A stretch of DNA of 64,000 bases from Phellopilus nigrolimitatus (lineage: Eukaryota > Basidiomycota > Agaricomycetes > Hymenochaetales > Hymenochaetaceae): NCBI GenBank assembly GCA_021029095.1, contig JAJOHG010000115.1, forward strand, positions 1 through 64,000. Reading direction: 5' to 3'. The notes beneath the pieces are model-generated. The model was not told the origin of the DNA. It saw only the letters and a program-made list of their open reading frames with translations, and made no database searches. The position numbers and the translations under genes are program-made. Shown one piece after another: positions 11,587-23,649 of the stretch (its first letter is position 1; each line of letters starts with the position of its first letter).

Positions 11587-12394
11587 TTAGTGTAAGCAGC
11601 TAGCATCGCCTGGAAAACCCCCGATTTCAATGAGCCTTATCATGTTCACAAATGAAAGAACATGGGAAAATGGCTCACTGCTAGATTGAATGGTGAAGGG
11701 TGCAGATTGTGCGACAGCGCCTGTAGAGTCGCTTAGTTTCAAGCCCACGGAGGTACCTTAAGACGAGATATCAGTATATTTACACGTCACAGGTCAACAA
11801 CTTTTATTAGTAAAAGTGGATATGAAGGTCCACGGAACGTATGGCGTACCGGCGGCGATGTTAACAAGCCAGGAAAGCGAAGTGCCCTCTTTCTCTCCAA
11901 GGTCTTCAAGCGGGGTGGCACTCAGCTCCCCTCCGGGGAGAACCCTTTAGCAAGGTATCAGTTGAATTCATAAATCATAGTGAGAGAAATTTCTGTAAGA
12001 AATTGTACTTACACCTACGAAATTGAATAAAAAACGACGCCGTTCATGTCTCATTGAGTCAATACGAAGAAATACGAAAATACGGATGTACGCACAAGGA
12101 AGTAAGGCGCTAGATTGTGCCAGTCAGCACGCTCGGAAAATTAGAAAGACTCAGTAGAATTACGCACAGACACCACCTTGCCAGGTGAGAAGCGCAGGTT
12201 CGCATTGTACCACGTTTGTCCTATAATGCCAGCACATTGTGAATATAAGGTGTAAAACAAGTATTTAGTCAGCGTCAGCAGCACCGTTCGGCAAAGCGGA
12301 AATCGACCACGTACGGAGTGTTGATTATTAGTGTTTCGGCATGGATTCCCGAAGCAATGAGGAGAGCGACGAGTGGCGCGAGAGGTAGCTTCAT
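11587..12394 (-). CDS. small secreted protein, fungal cell-surface (Ser-Thr-rich/GPI-like) type
   Basis: Multi-exon minus-strand gene, about 114 residues as spliced: 12315-12394, 12168-12220, a tiny exon 12094-12109, 11850-11944, 11679-11756 and 11587-11609. MKLPLAPLVALLIASGIHA is a clear signal peptide. Mature sequence carries TNVVQCEPALLTWQGG, SPYFL, VLPGGEL, a TSLSWLVNIAAGTSVGL segment and KLSDSTGAVAQSAPF. This is the beta-sandwich-like module common in extracellular basidiomycete proteins, which usually continue into a long Ser/Ala tail and a GPI anchor. Here the frame ends at SDASCLH with TAA at 11587-11589, so tail and anchor are absent. The 14-16 nt exon needs either a GC donor after GT (12094) or a 2-nt micro-exon to keep frame, so that junction is uncertain. 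Confidence 0.72.
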
Positions 12395-13614
12395 CTTTGG
12401 TGCGTGAGCTTGATGGTTGAAGAAAGAGATGGCGAGGCGAGGTATTGCGGGGAATCGGATAGACTTGTCAGTGACTACTTGTCCAAGACACGTACCTCGC
12501 TGAGTATTAAAGCACTTCTGATTCTTTTATCAGAGTGCGGGATAATTTTACCGTTCGTGAGCTCTTGTACGAGATTGTAAGCAAGAAACAAATTGCCGTC
12601 TCTCGCCTGCTTGATGAAGGCAATGTTTAGAACCGCTAGACATCATGGTCAATAATAGGCATCTCACCACGAAGGCTTTCATTAACTGCAACTTTCTCAC
12701 ACGAAAACCCTTATATCGAGTACTGCCTGGTTCCGGATCTTGTTCCGAGAATAAAAACGTAAAGAACAAGATGGGAAGAGAAATGACTTGCCACAGCCTC
12801 GACGATGTCAATTAGGAATTTGCCGTTCTAATGCTCCAGTATCCAGAAATGCACTTACGCCGGTCTCAGACTCCGTTGTCAAAGAGGAATTTGCGAAGCA
12901 AGAATGATCTTCTCGTGATTCGTGAGTCCGCGTAGTATGGAGTGTTGGCACATGCTATGCAAGCGGTTGATGGTAGCGGAGGGCTGCGTTCTTACTCCGA
13001 TTATTTGAGCGTCACATAAAAAAATACAAAGTGCGTACCGTACCATATCATGGATACCCAGACGCAGAGATGAGTCAATTTGAATAGACTAGAGTGCAGC
13101 CCACGATTTGCGATGTTTGAATATCGCTTGTTCAGAAGCAAGCTCGAACGACGTTATCGCGCGTCACTGAAAGGTCGTGCAGATTAGGTCAGACCGACAC
13201 GCATACTATTTTAACTAATGGGATTCGATGACTTGATTCGATGCACCATTAGAGCCGCTGTGCAAAGAGGAGGGGAGGTTGGCACACTGGATTATCTGAG
13301 TTTTCTTATATTGAAACGGACGCGAGTCGAGGATGTCAAATGTGCTCATCGTACCCGGATCCTTTCCAGATCATTTCGCATGACTCGGCTGGTCGCCTGC
13401 GATCCTTTGATTTCAGTTCCAAACAGTTGAAGTTGGAATGCGAGCGCTCCGTTAATGAAACGTTCCACTGATCGGGTTGTGGGCTCATGTAAGCACTAAG
13501 CTTGGTAAATTCGATATATTGTACATGTTAAGAGCCTACGAGAACTTATATTTAGTATCGAGTATTATAAGATAGCTCCTCAAGGTTTGCTCACTATATA
13601 CTAGTATGACACTG
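12395..13614. other. intergenic, nothing recognised
   Basis: Upstream region of the secreted-protein gene followed by unassigned sequence. One minus-strand frame (12548-12811) has no recognisable features. Confidence 0.4.
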
Positions 13615-14756
13615 CTAGAGGCTGGCTGAATTTCCTAAGCGCTTCGCGAAATTGAGCCCAGACGCAAAATGCGACAGTCGCGCGTCGACGACGAAGCCCT
13701 ACGTCATACCAGAAACATCAATCAGTCTGAGTGATAAAGAGGGAGACAGAAATCGGAGTGCTTCACCTTCTTGTCGTATTCTAGTCGCAAGGTAATGCGA
13801 CAGGCCGTGGGTTCATCGAACGACGGGAGCAGTTAACTGGGAGAACGTACCTTGTAGCTCATCGTACAGGTTGTGCAGCTCGACGACACGCTTGACAATG
13901 TGCTCGCCCTCATCTAGCTTGGCATCGCTCAGCTCGAGCGCGTCGGGAAAGGTCACGCCCAGGATGGCAAGCTTCATGTTTGCCGTCGTCATTCCTGTGC
14001 GGTGGACACGTTTATTGCGCCATGCGCGGCGAAGAATAGGTAGATTGATGACGGACCTGGATCTGTCGCGGTGATGGGCGAGATTTCAATGACTCTGTCT
14101 GCCTTGAACCCCGTCTCCTCCTCCAGCTCACGTATTGCAGCTTGCTCGGCCGTTTCCTTCCCGTCAATCAGGCCTAGTAAAAGCACGACGGAACGTCAGC
14201 GGGACCACACTCTGCATAGCTGAGATAACGCGGTGTCACCAGCAGGAAGTTCTTGATGTGCCAGATGAATCAATATGAAATCCCATGGGAGTTAAAGGTT
14301 CACAAGACGCACCAATGATGTACTTGTCCATCGGCGGGCGGTATTGTTCAATGATGACCGTCGATGGCGCAAACGCGTTCTTGGCAGATTGAATGACAGC
14401 AAGGATTGCGACAGCTGGCATCTATCATTTAAGCATGGAGAGTAAGTAAGTTAAAAGGGAAAGAACGCACCATCGATTCCCGACGACCCGCGTGTCTTGC
14501 GTTCCGCGCACTCCCACCTCCTCTAAGCATACCGAAACCAAATGCCGTTCAGAGTCATCCCGACTGAACACAGGACATCATTATGACCTGCTTGCCTTCT
14601 TGATCCTGCCATTCGAGCTCCTTCAGCGTGACCCATCTGCAAACAAAGTTGCTGTCAGCGCGTGCTCTTTCGCGACGTCGAATCGAACTGGAGAACTGAC
14701 CTCGCCTCCGAAGCTGGCAATTCGCGCGAAGATATGATTTTTGCCTGAGATGACAT
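13615..14756 (-). CDS. YSA1: ADP-ribose pyrophosphatase, Nudix family (YSA1-like)
   Basis: Predicted to hydrolyse ADP-ribose and related ADP-sugars to AMP and ribose-5-phosphate, clearing reactive ADP-ribose. The spliced minus-strand product is about 209 residues, the usual size. It begins [15 protein letters not shown] at 14756, then [34 protein letters not shown] and [17 protein letters not shown]. The complete Nudix box (G-x5-E-x7-REUxEExGU) runs from [11 protein letters not shown] to ELEEETGF at residues 91-113 (DNA about 14110-14175). C-terminal motifs [26 protein letters not shown] and [14 protein letters not shown] match the family. It needs several introns. Noteworthy are the acceptor that restores GIDAVAIL and the tiny exon encoding ELPA between two introns. 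All catalytic residues are present and no lesion was found. Confidence 0.92.
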
Positions 14757-16034
14757 CCCTCTGGGGAATGAAGGTCGACGGCGAAAAGAAAAAAGATGCG
14801 AACGGTTAATGAGTGAGCGGGAGGCGGCGAGTACGCAGCTCGTGGACATGGAGCAAGACGTACTTCCGTGTCATTTCTCGGCTGAAGTCCATCTGCCGGC
14901 CCTGAAGTTACTGCAGCAATTACCAGTCGTAACTGACGTAGAATTCTTGTTCCTTTCGATGTCCGATTGTACTTTTTACATCCCCTAAGGTCTACTCTCT
15001 TCCTGTGAAGACGAAGAAACTCAGAAGCGCTACCGAAGTTTCGATATCAACATCTTTTCTCAAGTGCGCCAAGGACGACACCCGCGCGACCTAAACTGTG
15101 TCGCGAGCAAAGAACTCCTCGACTCGCTGCGTCCAGCTCGGGATCACCGATTTGATTTCTAGCTCAATTCAACTTTCACGCCCTTCACGGCCGACCTGCG
15201 GGATCCCTGAGGCGGCGCTCCCCAACCTCGACCTGGCATATCCTTCGCAAACATTTCTCGACTCATTTACTGTCCCACTCGCGATCATCGCCTGCTCGGA
15301 TAGAAGCGACACGGTTCTCAGCAGCCTTCATACTCCAGAATCCAACCGACCACAGGAGTCGGAAAAAAATGAGATATACCCGCTTTCCGACGCGTTTGGC
15401 CTCTCCGTCGCCACGCGACGCTAGCCTATTAGTAATAGCGAAGCTGACACCGATGACGTCATTTGCGGCGGGACTATCGAGGGGAGACTGTCCTTGATCT
15501 TCAGTAGTACTAGAATTGCGATTCCATCGAGTACGTTTCTAGGGAATGAGGAATTTTGAAGCGCAAGGTACGCACTTTCCCGCCGCCCATTCGGTCATTG
15601 ACAGTGAAACTCTTTTGGCTGCACTTGAAAGAATTTCCTCCTTCCCCCCCTCCCCTCCCGAAAAAAAAAATACACACACCTCGATGCCCCTTCGGATTTT
15701 CATTATTTAAGTGTATTTCTCCATGGATACCCTCAGTAGTGAGCTGCGATTGAAGTATATACCATCGTCACTGCCAAGAATTTCCATTTCCGCTCAGAGG
15801 TATGTTCATGTATACGTATGTTTGTCTCGAGGGTCCAAGCTATCCTGCCCTTCCATTATCCTCGCTTCCCTTTTAATCCCTTTTTCAACCGCTTTGATTA
15901 TTCATATTCCTAAACAATGGTCTTAGACAGCCGGTGTGGCTTGCTTTGACGTCTACAGCCTTAACGGGCTAAGTCCCGAGTCCGTCGTCAAGCTCCCATT
16001 CATCCACAGCTTAGGCGAGGGCTGACATATGCAG

Positions 16035-16055
16035 CCACCCAACACGTGTGGGTGG
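16035..16055. promoter_or_regulatory. near-palindromic CACGTG E-box site
   Basis: CCACCC and GGGTGG flank ACACGTGT, giving an almost perfect 21-bp dyad centred on CACGTG, the core bound by bHLH factors such as Pho4/Cbf1-type proteins. It lies 13 bp upstream of a TATA box. Binding is inferred from the motif only. Confidence 0.5.
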
Positions 16056-16067
16056 TCGACGTCGAGG

Positions 16068-16073
16068 TATATA
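16068..16073 (+). promoter_or_regulatory. TATA box of the 16305 gene
   Basis: TATATA followed by GGG, 230 bp upstream of the ATG at 16305. The distance leaves room for a long leader or a leader intron. Confidence 0.45.
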
Positions 16074-16304
16074 GGGCTCTCATGGATTGATTCTCTGCAG
16101 AAACTAACCCACTCAAGACCTCGACGGCTTCAAGGTTTTGTCTTCTATTTTCTCTTTCAAAGTATACCTGGACATTACGGTGCGTCTGAGCTCAGCCGCA
16201 ACCGTCCGTTGTGCTTGACTAACACAACCCGTCTGCCAGTTGACACTTCAACTCAAACCACCAAAAACAAATACTAACCCACTAAAACCAACGCAAGCCA
16301 CACG

Positions 16305-17510
16305 ATGCCCGCATCCCGTTCCCAGGCCACCTCCGTTTCCATCATACGCAACGGCACAGGCGCGCCTGGTTCCGTGCGCTATGAGGTCGACAGCGCCGGC
16401 ACACTCGTCCAGATCACCACGGACGTCGGCGGCGGCACGCACCTCCGGTTCTTCTACGACGTCCCCGGCGTCGCCGCCGCGCAGGCGCGGTACGCGGCCA
16501 GGTTCACCAACGCTGGAACCGATTCTCCGGCTCGCCAGACCCTCCAGTTCTTCTTCCGCACGGTCTCCGCCGGTGCGCCCGCCATTCCGGACGGGGTATA
16601 CGAAGGCGTAGACGGCATGGACTATATCACTCTTGCGGCGCCCGCTCCCCCGGACGCGATGTTCGATGATAACATGGGTATGGATGAGGATGAGAACGAG
16701 AACGAGGGTGAGGACATGCGTCGCACACCGACGTCCGCCCCGAACGCGCTCACACGTGCGTCTCCAATCCCGAGCGACGTATCTAGCACCGATTCGACCT
16801 CGACCTCGCACACGAACAGCGTGTTCTCCAAAACGCCCAGTGTCACCCTCACTTCGCCGCCCAAGGAGTATGCCATGATCGCGCCATGGGATGTCGAAAA
16901 GGCGGGCGCAGCGCCCGCCCAGGTCCCTTCTCTCCAGCGCACGCCAGTTGAGAGCCACACCGACGCGTACACCAGACTCCAGCGCGCGGACGGCACTGTC
17001 GCCGAGCGCGGCTTACCGGAAATCGCGGCAGACGCGCCGCCCAGCATGCGCGTGTACGACTTCCCAAGCCCAGACACACAGGCGCGCGCGCTGCCGCACG
17101 TGCTCGATATGGAGCACGCCCAATTCCACCCGCAAGGCTTGTCCGTCGGGCGTGCGCCGAGCATCGCTGACTCACTGAAGGAGAACTGCGACCCGTTCCA
17201 CGAGGCGGCGCAGACCCCGACGCCCGAGGCGTCTCCCGTGCGTGCGACACTGACACGCGAGGTCCTCGCACCAGTTACACCGCGCCGGCCTATGCGCCGC
17301 CTCTCGACGCCGCCGACGCCCGGGCCGTCCATGCTGCGCCGGACTCCGCGCAGGACCCTGCCTCCGATGTCGTCCTCTCCTGAGCCGCGCTCGCTCTCGC
17401 AGCTCACGCCGTACCGCGCGGCGATTGAGAGGAACGCCCGTGAGCGCGCGGTGAGCAGAGAAAATACGCGCGCGAGGGCCGCCATACGTGCGCGTGGCGG
17501 GAACGCCTGA
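16305..17510 (+). CDS. disordered 401-residue protein with a KEN box, function unknown
   Basis: Single open frame. The first ~115 residues are the only part that looks folded, with RNGTGAPGSVRYEV, THLRFFYDVPG and LQFFFRTVSAG suggesting beta strands. The rest is low-complexity: an acidic Asp/Glu/Asn patch (residues ~125-137), Ser/Thr/Pro-rich stretches with many TP and SP sites, and a basic Arg/Pro-rich C-terminus containing repeated RRTP/RRTL. SLKENCDPF near residue 290 holds a KEN degron of the kind read by the anaphase-promoting complex. SP/TP sites plus KEN suggest, but do not show, cell-cycle control. The start has a suitable context and TATA and E-box elements lie upstream. I recognise no family. 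Confidence 0.68.
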   Translation: MPASRSQATSVSIIRNGTGAPGSVRYEVDSAGTLVQITTDVGGGTHLRFFYDVPGVAAAQARYAARFTNAGTDSPARQTLQFFFRTVSAGAPAIPDGVYEGVDGMDYITLAAPAPPDAMFDDNMGMDEDENENEGEDMRRTPTSAPNALTRASPIPSDVSSTDSTSTSHTNSVFSKTPSVTLTSPPKEYAMIAPWDVEKAGAAPAQVPSLQRTPVESHTDAYTRLQRADGTVAERGLPEIAADAPPSMRVYDFPSPDTQARALPHVLDMEHAQFHPQGLSVGRAPSIADSLKENCDPFHEAAQTPTPEASPVRATLTREVLAPVTPRRPMRRLSTPPTPGPSMLRRTPRRTLPPMSSSPEPRSLSQLTPYRAAIERNARERAVSRENTRARAAIRARGGNA

Positions 17511-19857
17511 GTGCTGTGGTTTGCGCTGTTCCGTTCGGGCTCAGGCTCAAATAATGGCTCACGTTATTCGCCTGATCTCTCCTTACGCCCTTCACTCCTT
17601 TGACTTACAGATGTAACAATAGGCGCCACACATATCGAAGCTTTGCGCACTCATCGCGCTATCCGCTCCTTCCCATCAGATTTATAATTTTTCTACTTCC
17701 TATTGAATGATCCTAGACGGTACAATACGTATATTCTTCATGAACTACGATTATGCCCTAGACCAGAATATGATTTATATCTTGCATGAACCCTCATTCT
17801 CAGTTAGTTCATTTGTATTGTTGCCTGATCGACCGCCATCTGCCACGTCTTTGCTGCTTCATCCGAAGCATTGAGATTTCAAGGTAATACTCGAGTAACG
17901 GACATATTTTATATTCAATCTGTAACTGCCCTTCATTCTGCGAGCCCTGCATAAGTGTCCTGTTAGGCGCGGAGTTACTTTACCTCATTCTTGCGCTGAC
18001 GTTGACGCGAGTGCTTCACGAGAAGGGGACAAGGCTATGAGAGAGAATTCTCAGAAACGATGAAGCCAGTCGAACGCACGCGGTGACGAGGACACAGGAG
18101 AACGTGACTTCTCATTAATCCTAAACCGAAGAATATACGTCGGAGAAGCTTTTGAGAGTATTGTACGTTCATTTATAATTGAAGAATGATGGCAGAGAAA
18201 GATTCACAAGAACGAATCGCTTCACTAGGTTACGTGCGATTCGAGCAGCACCTGGCTTGATCCGTCCTTTCTTCCTTTTTGCGCCCATTACGCAGCAAAC
18301 ATCTCAGTCCACAAGTGTTTCCGTCCCTTCTTCGTCCACGAGAACTCGCACAAACAGATGAGCAGAGGCATCACTTTTGCGCGCCAGGTACATACCCTGT
18401 AGCGCCTTGCTCGTTTTTAAGTTCGGACTATTTATTCGGGCATTCTAAACCAGCCACACCAAGAATACATGCTCTCCCTCGTCCTCGGTGGACCGACCCG
18501 TATCCCGTGTTCGTCAAAAGATGCGAAAGTGAGCGTCGTCACACGTCAGTCACCAGCCGAACCAGAGGAAGGATTATATCTAAGGATACGTTAATATCAA
18601 GCGCTGCCGGTTGCGAGGATGATACGCTACTCGCCGGTCGCCCGAAAAATCACGCTTTACAATCGCCTCCTGGAATCGACGAATGCTTGACTGTCAAAAG
18701 CCTGCGTTCTGCGTACTGATTCACTGGCAATTGACATGAATATGAAGATGCATACAGCGAAAATGAATAGGATGAATCTGCAGTAAGAAGAGGCAGGCAA
18801 CGCGTATACACTCTAGATGGAATAGAAGACCTCCAAACACGTACGTACAGGCCCGCAGCAGATACAATAACAAATAGCATAAATTCCTCGCATTCTGCTC
18901 TGCCCTATAAGGAAACTCGAGCGCACTCGCCGGAAGTAGGAGAAAAACGTAGCACTATGGCGGCGGCCACGCTGTTGGAATAACGAGCTCGATCGTCGCG
19001 TCATCGATGCACCATATTTGTTTATTTGTTTCTTATCAGACCATTTAGTATAAGTACGTGCCGTGCATGTATGTTTTCTCTCATCCGTTTGCCTCAGAGC
19101 TCAGCAGGTCAAACGTGAATTCATTTGCTTTTGTCTACGTCTCACGGCACTAAGCTACCGAAATTACAACACACACCGCATACGATATCGCACCGAAATC
19201 AAAACGGTATATTGGGCGAGATACAGCATATGCAAACAGTTTTACAGTAAGGTAGACTGAAAACATGGTCATAGAGAGTCAGATAGGGAAAGGCAGTGGA
19301 AGGACTCACGAAGCACCATAACCCCCTCGGCTCAGCTCGCGATTGAGACAGCACCTAACTTAACGCATTCTCCTCTCCACTCCACGTCAGCTTCGTTACC
19401 CAGTTCCCCTCGTATCAGAATTCGCCTTAATAAAAGTCCACAAAACAGATCGTCCCCAGAAACCGTAGCCGACGAGAGAATGAGGAGTGCTTGAGACTCG
19501 TTTAGACGATATGCGTCCTTGCATCCCGCACGCGTACGATAACATTATTCAACCAGCAAGATTACGTATCATCCGTTCACTTTGCTTAGAGGGACAATTG
19601 ACGACGATCATGCGTGAGTTGAGATGCAATACTCCGTGCGGGGTTAGGGGATGTCGCAATCACGAGCGGGTTTGAGCTGCACTTTCGTGAGAAAGACGAG
19701 CCGTCTTCAAAGGGGGACAGAGCACAGCAGGGTGAATGAAATGCGGTCGCGCGCAAGTTGAATATGGATAGGCCGTCCGCCGTGCAGACAATGAGAGCGG
19801 ACAGCAGAAGCGCTAAGCGGCCGTGGTGCAGAACCAGCTATACAATTTCGTGAGGAG
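17511..19857. other. gene-poor sequence
   Basis: Downstream region of the 401-residue gene followed by unassigned sequence. Short frames on both strands show no domain, no conserved motif and no codon pattern like the neighbouring genes. Confidence 0.4.
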
Positions 19858-20018
19858 CATCAGGAAAAACCTACCCTGTCAAATCCCTTCAGATCCCTTC
19901 AAATCACTTCAATTTCTTCAAATCCTTCAAATATTTGACGAAATTGAAGGGATTTGAAGAGATTTGACGGAATCTGAAAGGATTTGACGGGATTTGACAG
20001 GGTAGGTTTTTCCTGATG
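19858..20018. mobile_element. fold-back (MITE-like) element
   Basis: A 161-bp hairpin-forming element. Its ends are a perfect inverted repeat of 30 bp beginning CATCAGGAAAAACCTACCC. The interior is built from reiterated TTCAAATCC/GTCAAATCC words on the left and their complements on the right, meeting at AAATAT. Almost the whole element is therefore self-complementary. GAG occurs on both flanks and could be a 3-bp target duplication, but the exact edge is ambiguous. There is no coding capacity, so any mobility would depend on a transposase elsewhere. Confidence 0.75.
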
Positions 20019-20933
20019 AGCACCACGTTAACACAAACAGTATGTTGCCTGTTCAATTGGGCCGCGCGGCGATCTCTGGACAGGGCGCGGGGATGGATAC
20101 ATGGATCGCAGAGTAACAGCACATTCCATGACGCACAAGAGAAATGGGTATGGGAAAACGCGACGAGTATCTGCTCGCACCGCGCACAGCCGGCAGAAGG
20201 AAAGCGCAGAGACAAACACGGGCCAGCGATGCCTAGATTCATTGAGAAGCAGACGTACCTGAGTTCCCGCCTTAAAATATGCAGATATGAGAAATGGAGA
20301 CGCTCTGCACGAGTAGCGTAAATATTAAGAATGGGATGCTCGAGACAGAAATCACAATTCCGCTAACGCAGTTTGAAATTACGACTGGACTCTGCGTGCG
20401 GACGTTGTCAACAAGACAACCATTTTACGGAGGTTCTGAGGCCCGCGGTAAAAATTTGAAGCAATAGACATCAAAGAAAGGGGACATGGGTAAACATCTA
20501 CATTATCGGAGACTGCAACCAGCGAGAGAACGAGGGACGCTTGAGATCTTCGGCGATCAGTTGATAATTATCGCAGAAGTGCGATACTGCTGCTACGGTC
20601 TGCACAGGACAAGGCTTGTAGAGCTACTGGTATCTTTGGAAAGGCCATACAATGTGCACGAATGCTGGGTAGGCACTGTCAAAAGCGCGAGCGGGTCGAC
20701 GATCTTCGATATAAAACGTGGAAAAACTTATGTGACACTTCGTACGAACATGCGCACACCTTTGCGATCGAATATGCAGAGGATAGTGGCAAGTAAATAG
20801 GATGAAGATGCCAGCCGTCTGGCTGGACGCACCGTTGACGATGCGAGAGGTAGCAAGGAGTCAGGGCGAGAGATACGCCAAAACAGCCGGGAGCAGCCGG
20901 AAATCCTTATCTCTCTTGCATCTGCGTACGGAC
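20019..20933. other. unassigned sequence
   Basis: A plus-strand frame at 20486-20800 (104 residues) has no recognisable features. No other feature is seen. Confidence 0.35.
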
Positions 20934-22577
20934 AACAGCAGAAATAGTTTAGGGGCAGTCGGATTGGACCCCCATGACCACGATATCGCTATTTCTCCGT
21001 CTTCCCACCTCCCGTCGTGCACTCCCACCCCAGGGCCATACAAGTACCTGCGCCCATCCTGACTGCAAGGCCTCACATCCAGGACCGTCTTGCGCCTTCA
21101 AGGCGCTCTCCGTGTGCGGCTCAACACTGATGAGCGCATGGTCGCGTACACTGTGGTTTTGCGGAGTTTGACAAACGATGCGTGCGTTGTCGTTGGGATG
21201 AAAGGATCTTGGGATAAAAGGATCCTGCTGTTGGGCGGGTCTATGGTGCAGACACGCATTTCTTGGAACAGCTGGCTTTCTTTCTCTTTCTTTTTCTTTT
21301 TACTTCGTGGAATCCATCGACTCACACCGTCCCGACATCCACCCCGTGCCGACGTGTACGGACCCCTACAAAGTGTCCACAGCTATACTTGACCTTTCCT
21401 GAGTATTTGCGGGGACGACTTTTCCGAAAATCGCAGAACTCTTGGCCGGGGTGGTTACAAGGGGTGTAGTCTTGGAGAATCGGAATTATATTGGCGCGGT
21501 GGCTTGCGCTGCACTTTGACTTCGCATAAGTTGTTGCTCGTAGATGTTTATGTTATGTAGTATTTTTTTAATGAACGAATTGATCGGGGTTCATGGAATC
21601 ATTGGTGCCGTATGTGAGCTCGAGAACGGTGTATGTCGCAATCGCATACTCTCCTATGGTACTGTAAGCTCGTTTCACAGTAGAACAGTTCACATCCGAG
21701 AGCCCGATGTATTAATTCGATGAACTCTTCATATTACATGTAATAAGATACATAAAACGGACAACGAGTAATCTACAGTTCCCGCGCCCCGAAGGACCGG
21801 TCATTCGACCTCGTGCGGTAGAAGGGATTATGCAAGATTCGACTGCCAAAGCCCGCATTATCTGCAGCAGCACGGCTGGACAGCCGAGTCTCGGTACCAC
21901 GCACCGCGCGAGGACGATGGCTGGTGTTCGAGGGTGATGGCGGGCGCGAAAGAAAGCAGAAAAAGCGCACCATTGCGTTGCAACACAATCCAGCAAACAC
22001 GCGAGGCGCATAGTAGCTCGCAAACCTCTCATATCAAACAACAGTTCGGCGAGGCCCGGATTGTGCCGCAAGACGCGCGAGATTAAGCTCGGCGAACAGG
22101 ATATCTGAACGGCGGCACTGAAGCCGTCAAAAAATTTGGGATGCTCGTATCGTGGAATCGCGATAGCGCGCAGTGCTTTTACCGCCGACTACTGACGCCC
22201 GATACCCCCGTGCATATGTAATTCTCCTGACGCGCAAGATCGAAAAAAGAAATGAAAAAATTGTAGATGCGGAAGAAGGCTGGCACGGGTACTGCGGTAG
22301 GCGGACCCTGGAAGCGCCAGGAGGAATGTATAAAAAAAAGACCGTCAGCACAAAAATCATGTCGTAAGAGAAACTGACCGGGCTTAGAATCGCATAGGCA
22401 GGGAAAGCGGATGGAATCAAGGCTCTTCGAGCGTCGCAAATCGAGTGGAGGATGTGCATCATGCGTGAGGTGTGATGCCAGGACTATATATAACAGATGA
22501 GTTGGCGATGTGCGGAATGAGAAAGACAGGAGTCGAGAAGGCGCTCTATTTCTGACTGTTGGTCCATCATCGTTCAA
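20934..22577 (+). repeat. inverted repeat arm 1, about 1.6 kb non-coding segment
   Basis: This segment is the reverse complement of 29220-30736, with clear similarity along the whole length. Shared landmarks include CCTGAGTATTTGCGGG, TTGTTGCTCGTAGATG followed by TTTATGTTATGTAGT, TATTACATGTAAT next to ACATAAAACGGACAACGAGTA, and, read on the minus strand, a TATATAGTCCTGGCATCACA word. A C/T-only tract at about 21278-21302 is an insertion relative to the other copy. The short frames inside are not conserved between copies, so the unit appears non-coding. Confidence 0.78.
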
Positions 22578-23642
22578 TTCAGTCCTGCGTGTAGTGAAAC
22601 TGTAACCCGACCGCGCTTGGTTGAGGAGCTTCGTAACGTACCTGCACGTTCACACCTCCTGATCCCATTTCCTTCTCCCTTCCAGCCAAAAAAAACTGTC
22701 CTTCCTACTAGAAAACGATAATCCAGGTTGTCGATATTGAGACGCAAGGAGTGTAGCTCTGAAGGCCTCTGTTGAACGCATCAGCGGATCACGAACGAGC
22801 CGTGAAGGATACGCTTTACTGACCACGTGTTCGGAGTTTCTGGCCAGCGCAGGAAGCAACACCTTGAACGAGTCCTGTTCTCTCGTGTCGCGAATTGGCC
22901 CAGGAGCCTGAGCTGACGCTGTGTAGCTTCGCGTTGACGTTGAGGTCGTCATGGAAGACCGACGCGTCGGCAATGCGTGTCATGCTGTATCGTGCATATT
23001 CTCCCTCTCACGCATGTAACTCGACTAAATCTGGCTTTTCTTTTTGCTACTCGAAGTGAGGATAGGCGGCATAATATAGCCTTGATTGTTATCGCGTTGG
23101 ATGGCGCCTCAATTTGGACGTAGGAATGGTGGTGAAGTGATGTGCCAACGTCGGCCCAGGGTGCGTTTGCCAGGCTCGCACTCATGAAATAGGACCTTAT
23201 TCGCAATCCCTTACATCCTTCAAGTTAGTTTAGAACCATGGCTCGATGTTCTAGACGATGCAAGTTTGTGCGTTCTGGAGGGCACGTTCGCCGAGCACGT
23301 CGCTCTGTACGCCCCCCGCCGTCTTTTTCGAACATGTCTGGCTCCAACGCGACATCTACAGCCCTGCCGACGATATCTTGAACGGACGCTAAGGCCCAGG
23401 ACGAAAAGCTATCACTGTCAGCCGCTTCTATGTAAAAAGTTATAATGATTAGCTAAGGGCGTCTACTGTAGTATCCACTCCACGTCATCCTCCTGGCCCG
23501 GATCCAAATGACGTTCTATCGTGCTCAAGCTGCTCAGCGCTCTTTATCATAAACACGTCGCTCCCGACAGCGTAGACCACACTCCTCCCCATCATCTCCC
23601 GCGACATCTATTCCTGATACGCTACCTCGAAAAGCTCAACAC
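22578..23642. other. intergenic between repeat arm and aquaporin gene
   Basis: No gene recognised. GAGCTTCGTAACGTACCTG near 22626 loosely resembles GTGTCGTAACGTGCCTCTG near 25520, which hints at an older duplicated fragment, but the match is short. Confidence 0.35.
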
Positions 23643-23649
23643 TATATAT
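23643..23649 (+). promoter_or_regulatory. TATA box of the aquaporin gene
   Basis: TATATAT sits about 50 bp upstream of the ATG at 23696. It overlaps an alternative in-frame ATG (23648), which argues that the upstream ATG is not transcribed as a start. Confidence 0.5.

Larger units (their letters stand above)
14757..16304. other. intergenic region upstream of two divergent genes
   Basis: Separates the minus-strand Nudix gene from the plus-strand gene at 16305. A plus-strand frame at 15098-15424 has no recognisable features. C-rich and A-rich runs occur at 15640-15670. The E-box palindrome and TATA box near its right end are listed separately. Confidence 0.4.

Noticed and set aside
16248..17485. 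Long minus-strand open frames opposite the 401-residue gene
   Set aside because: They mirror a GC-rich coding strand. The plus frame has the promoter elements, start context and the more protein-like composition.
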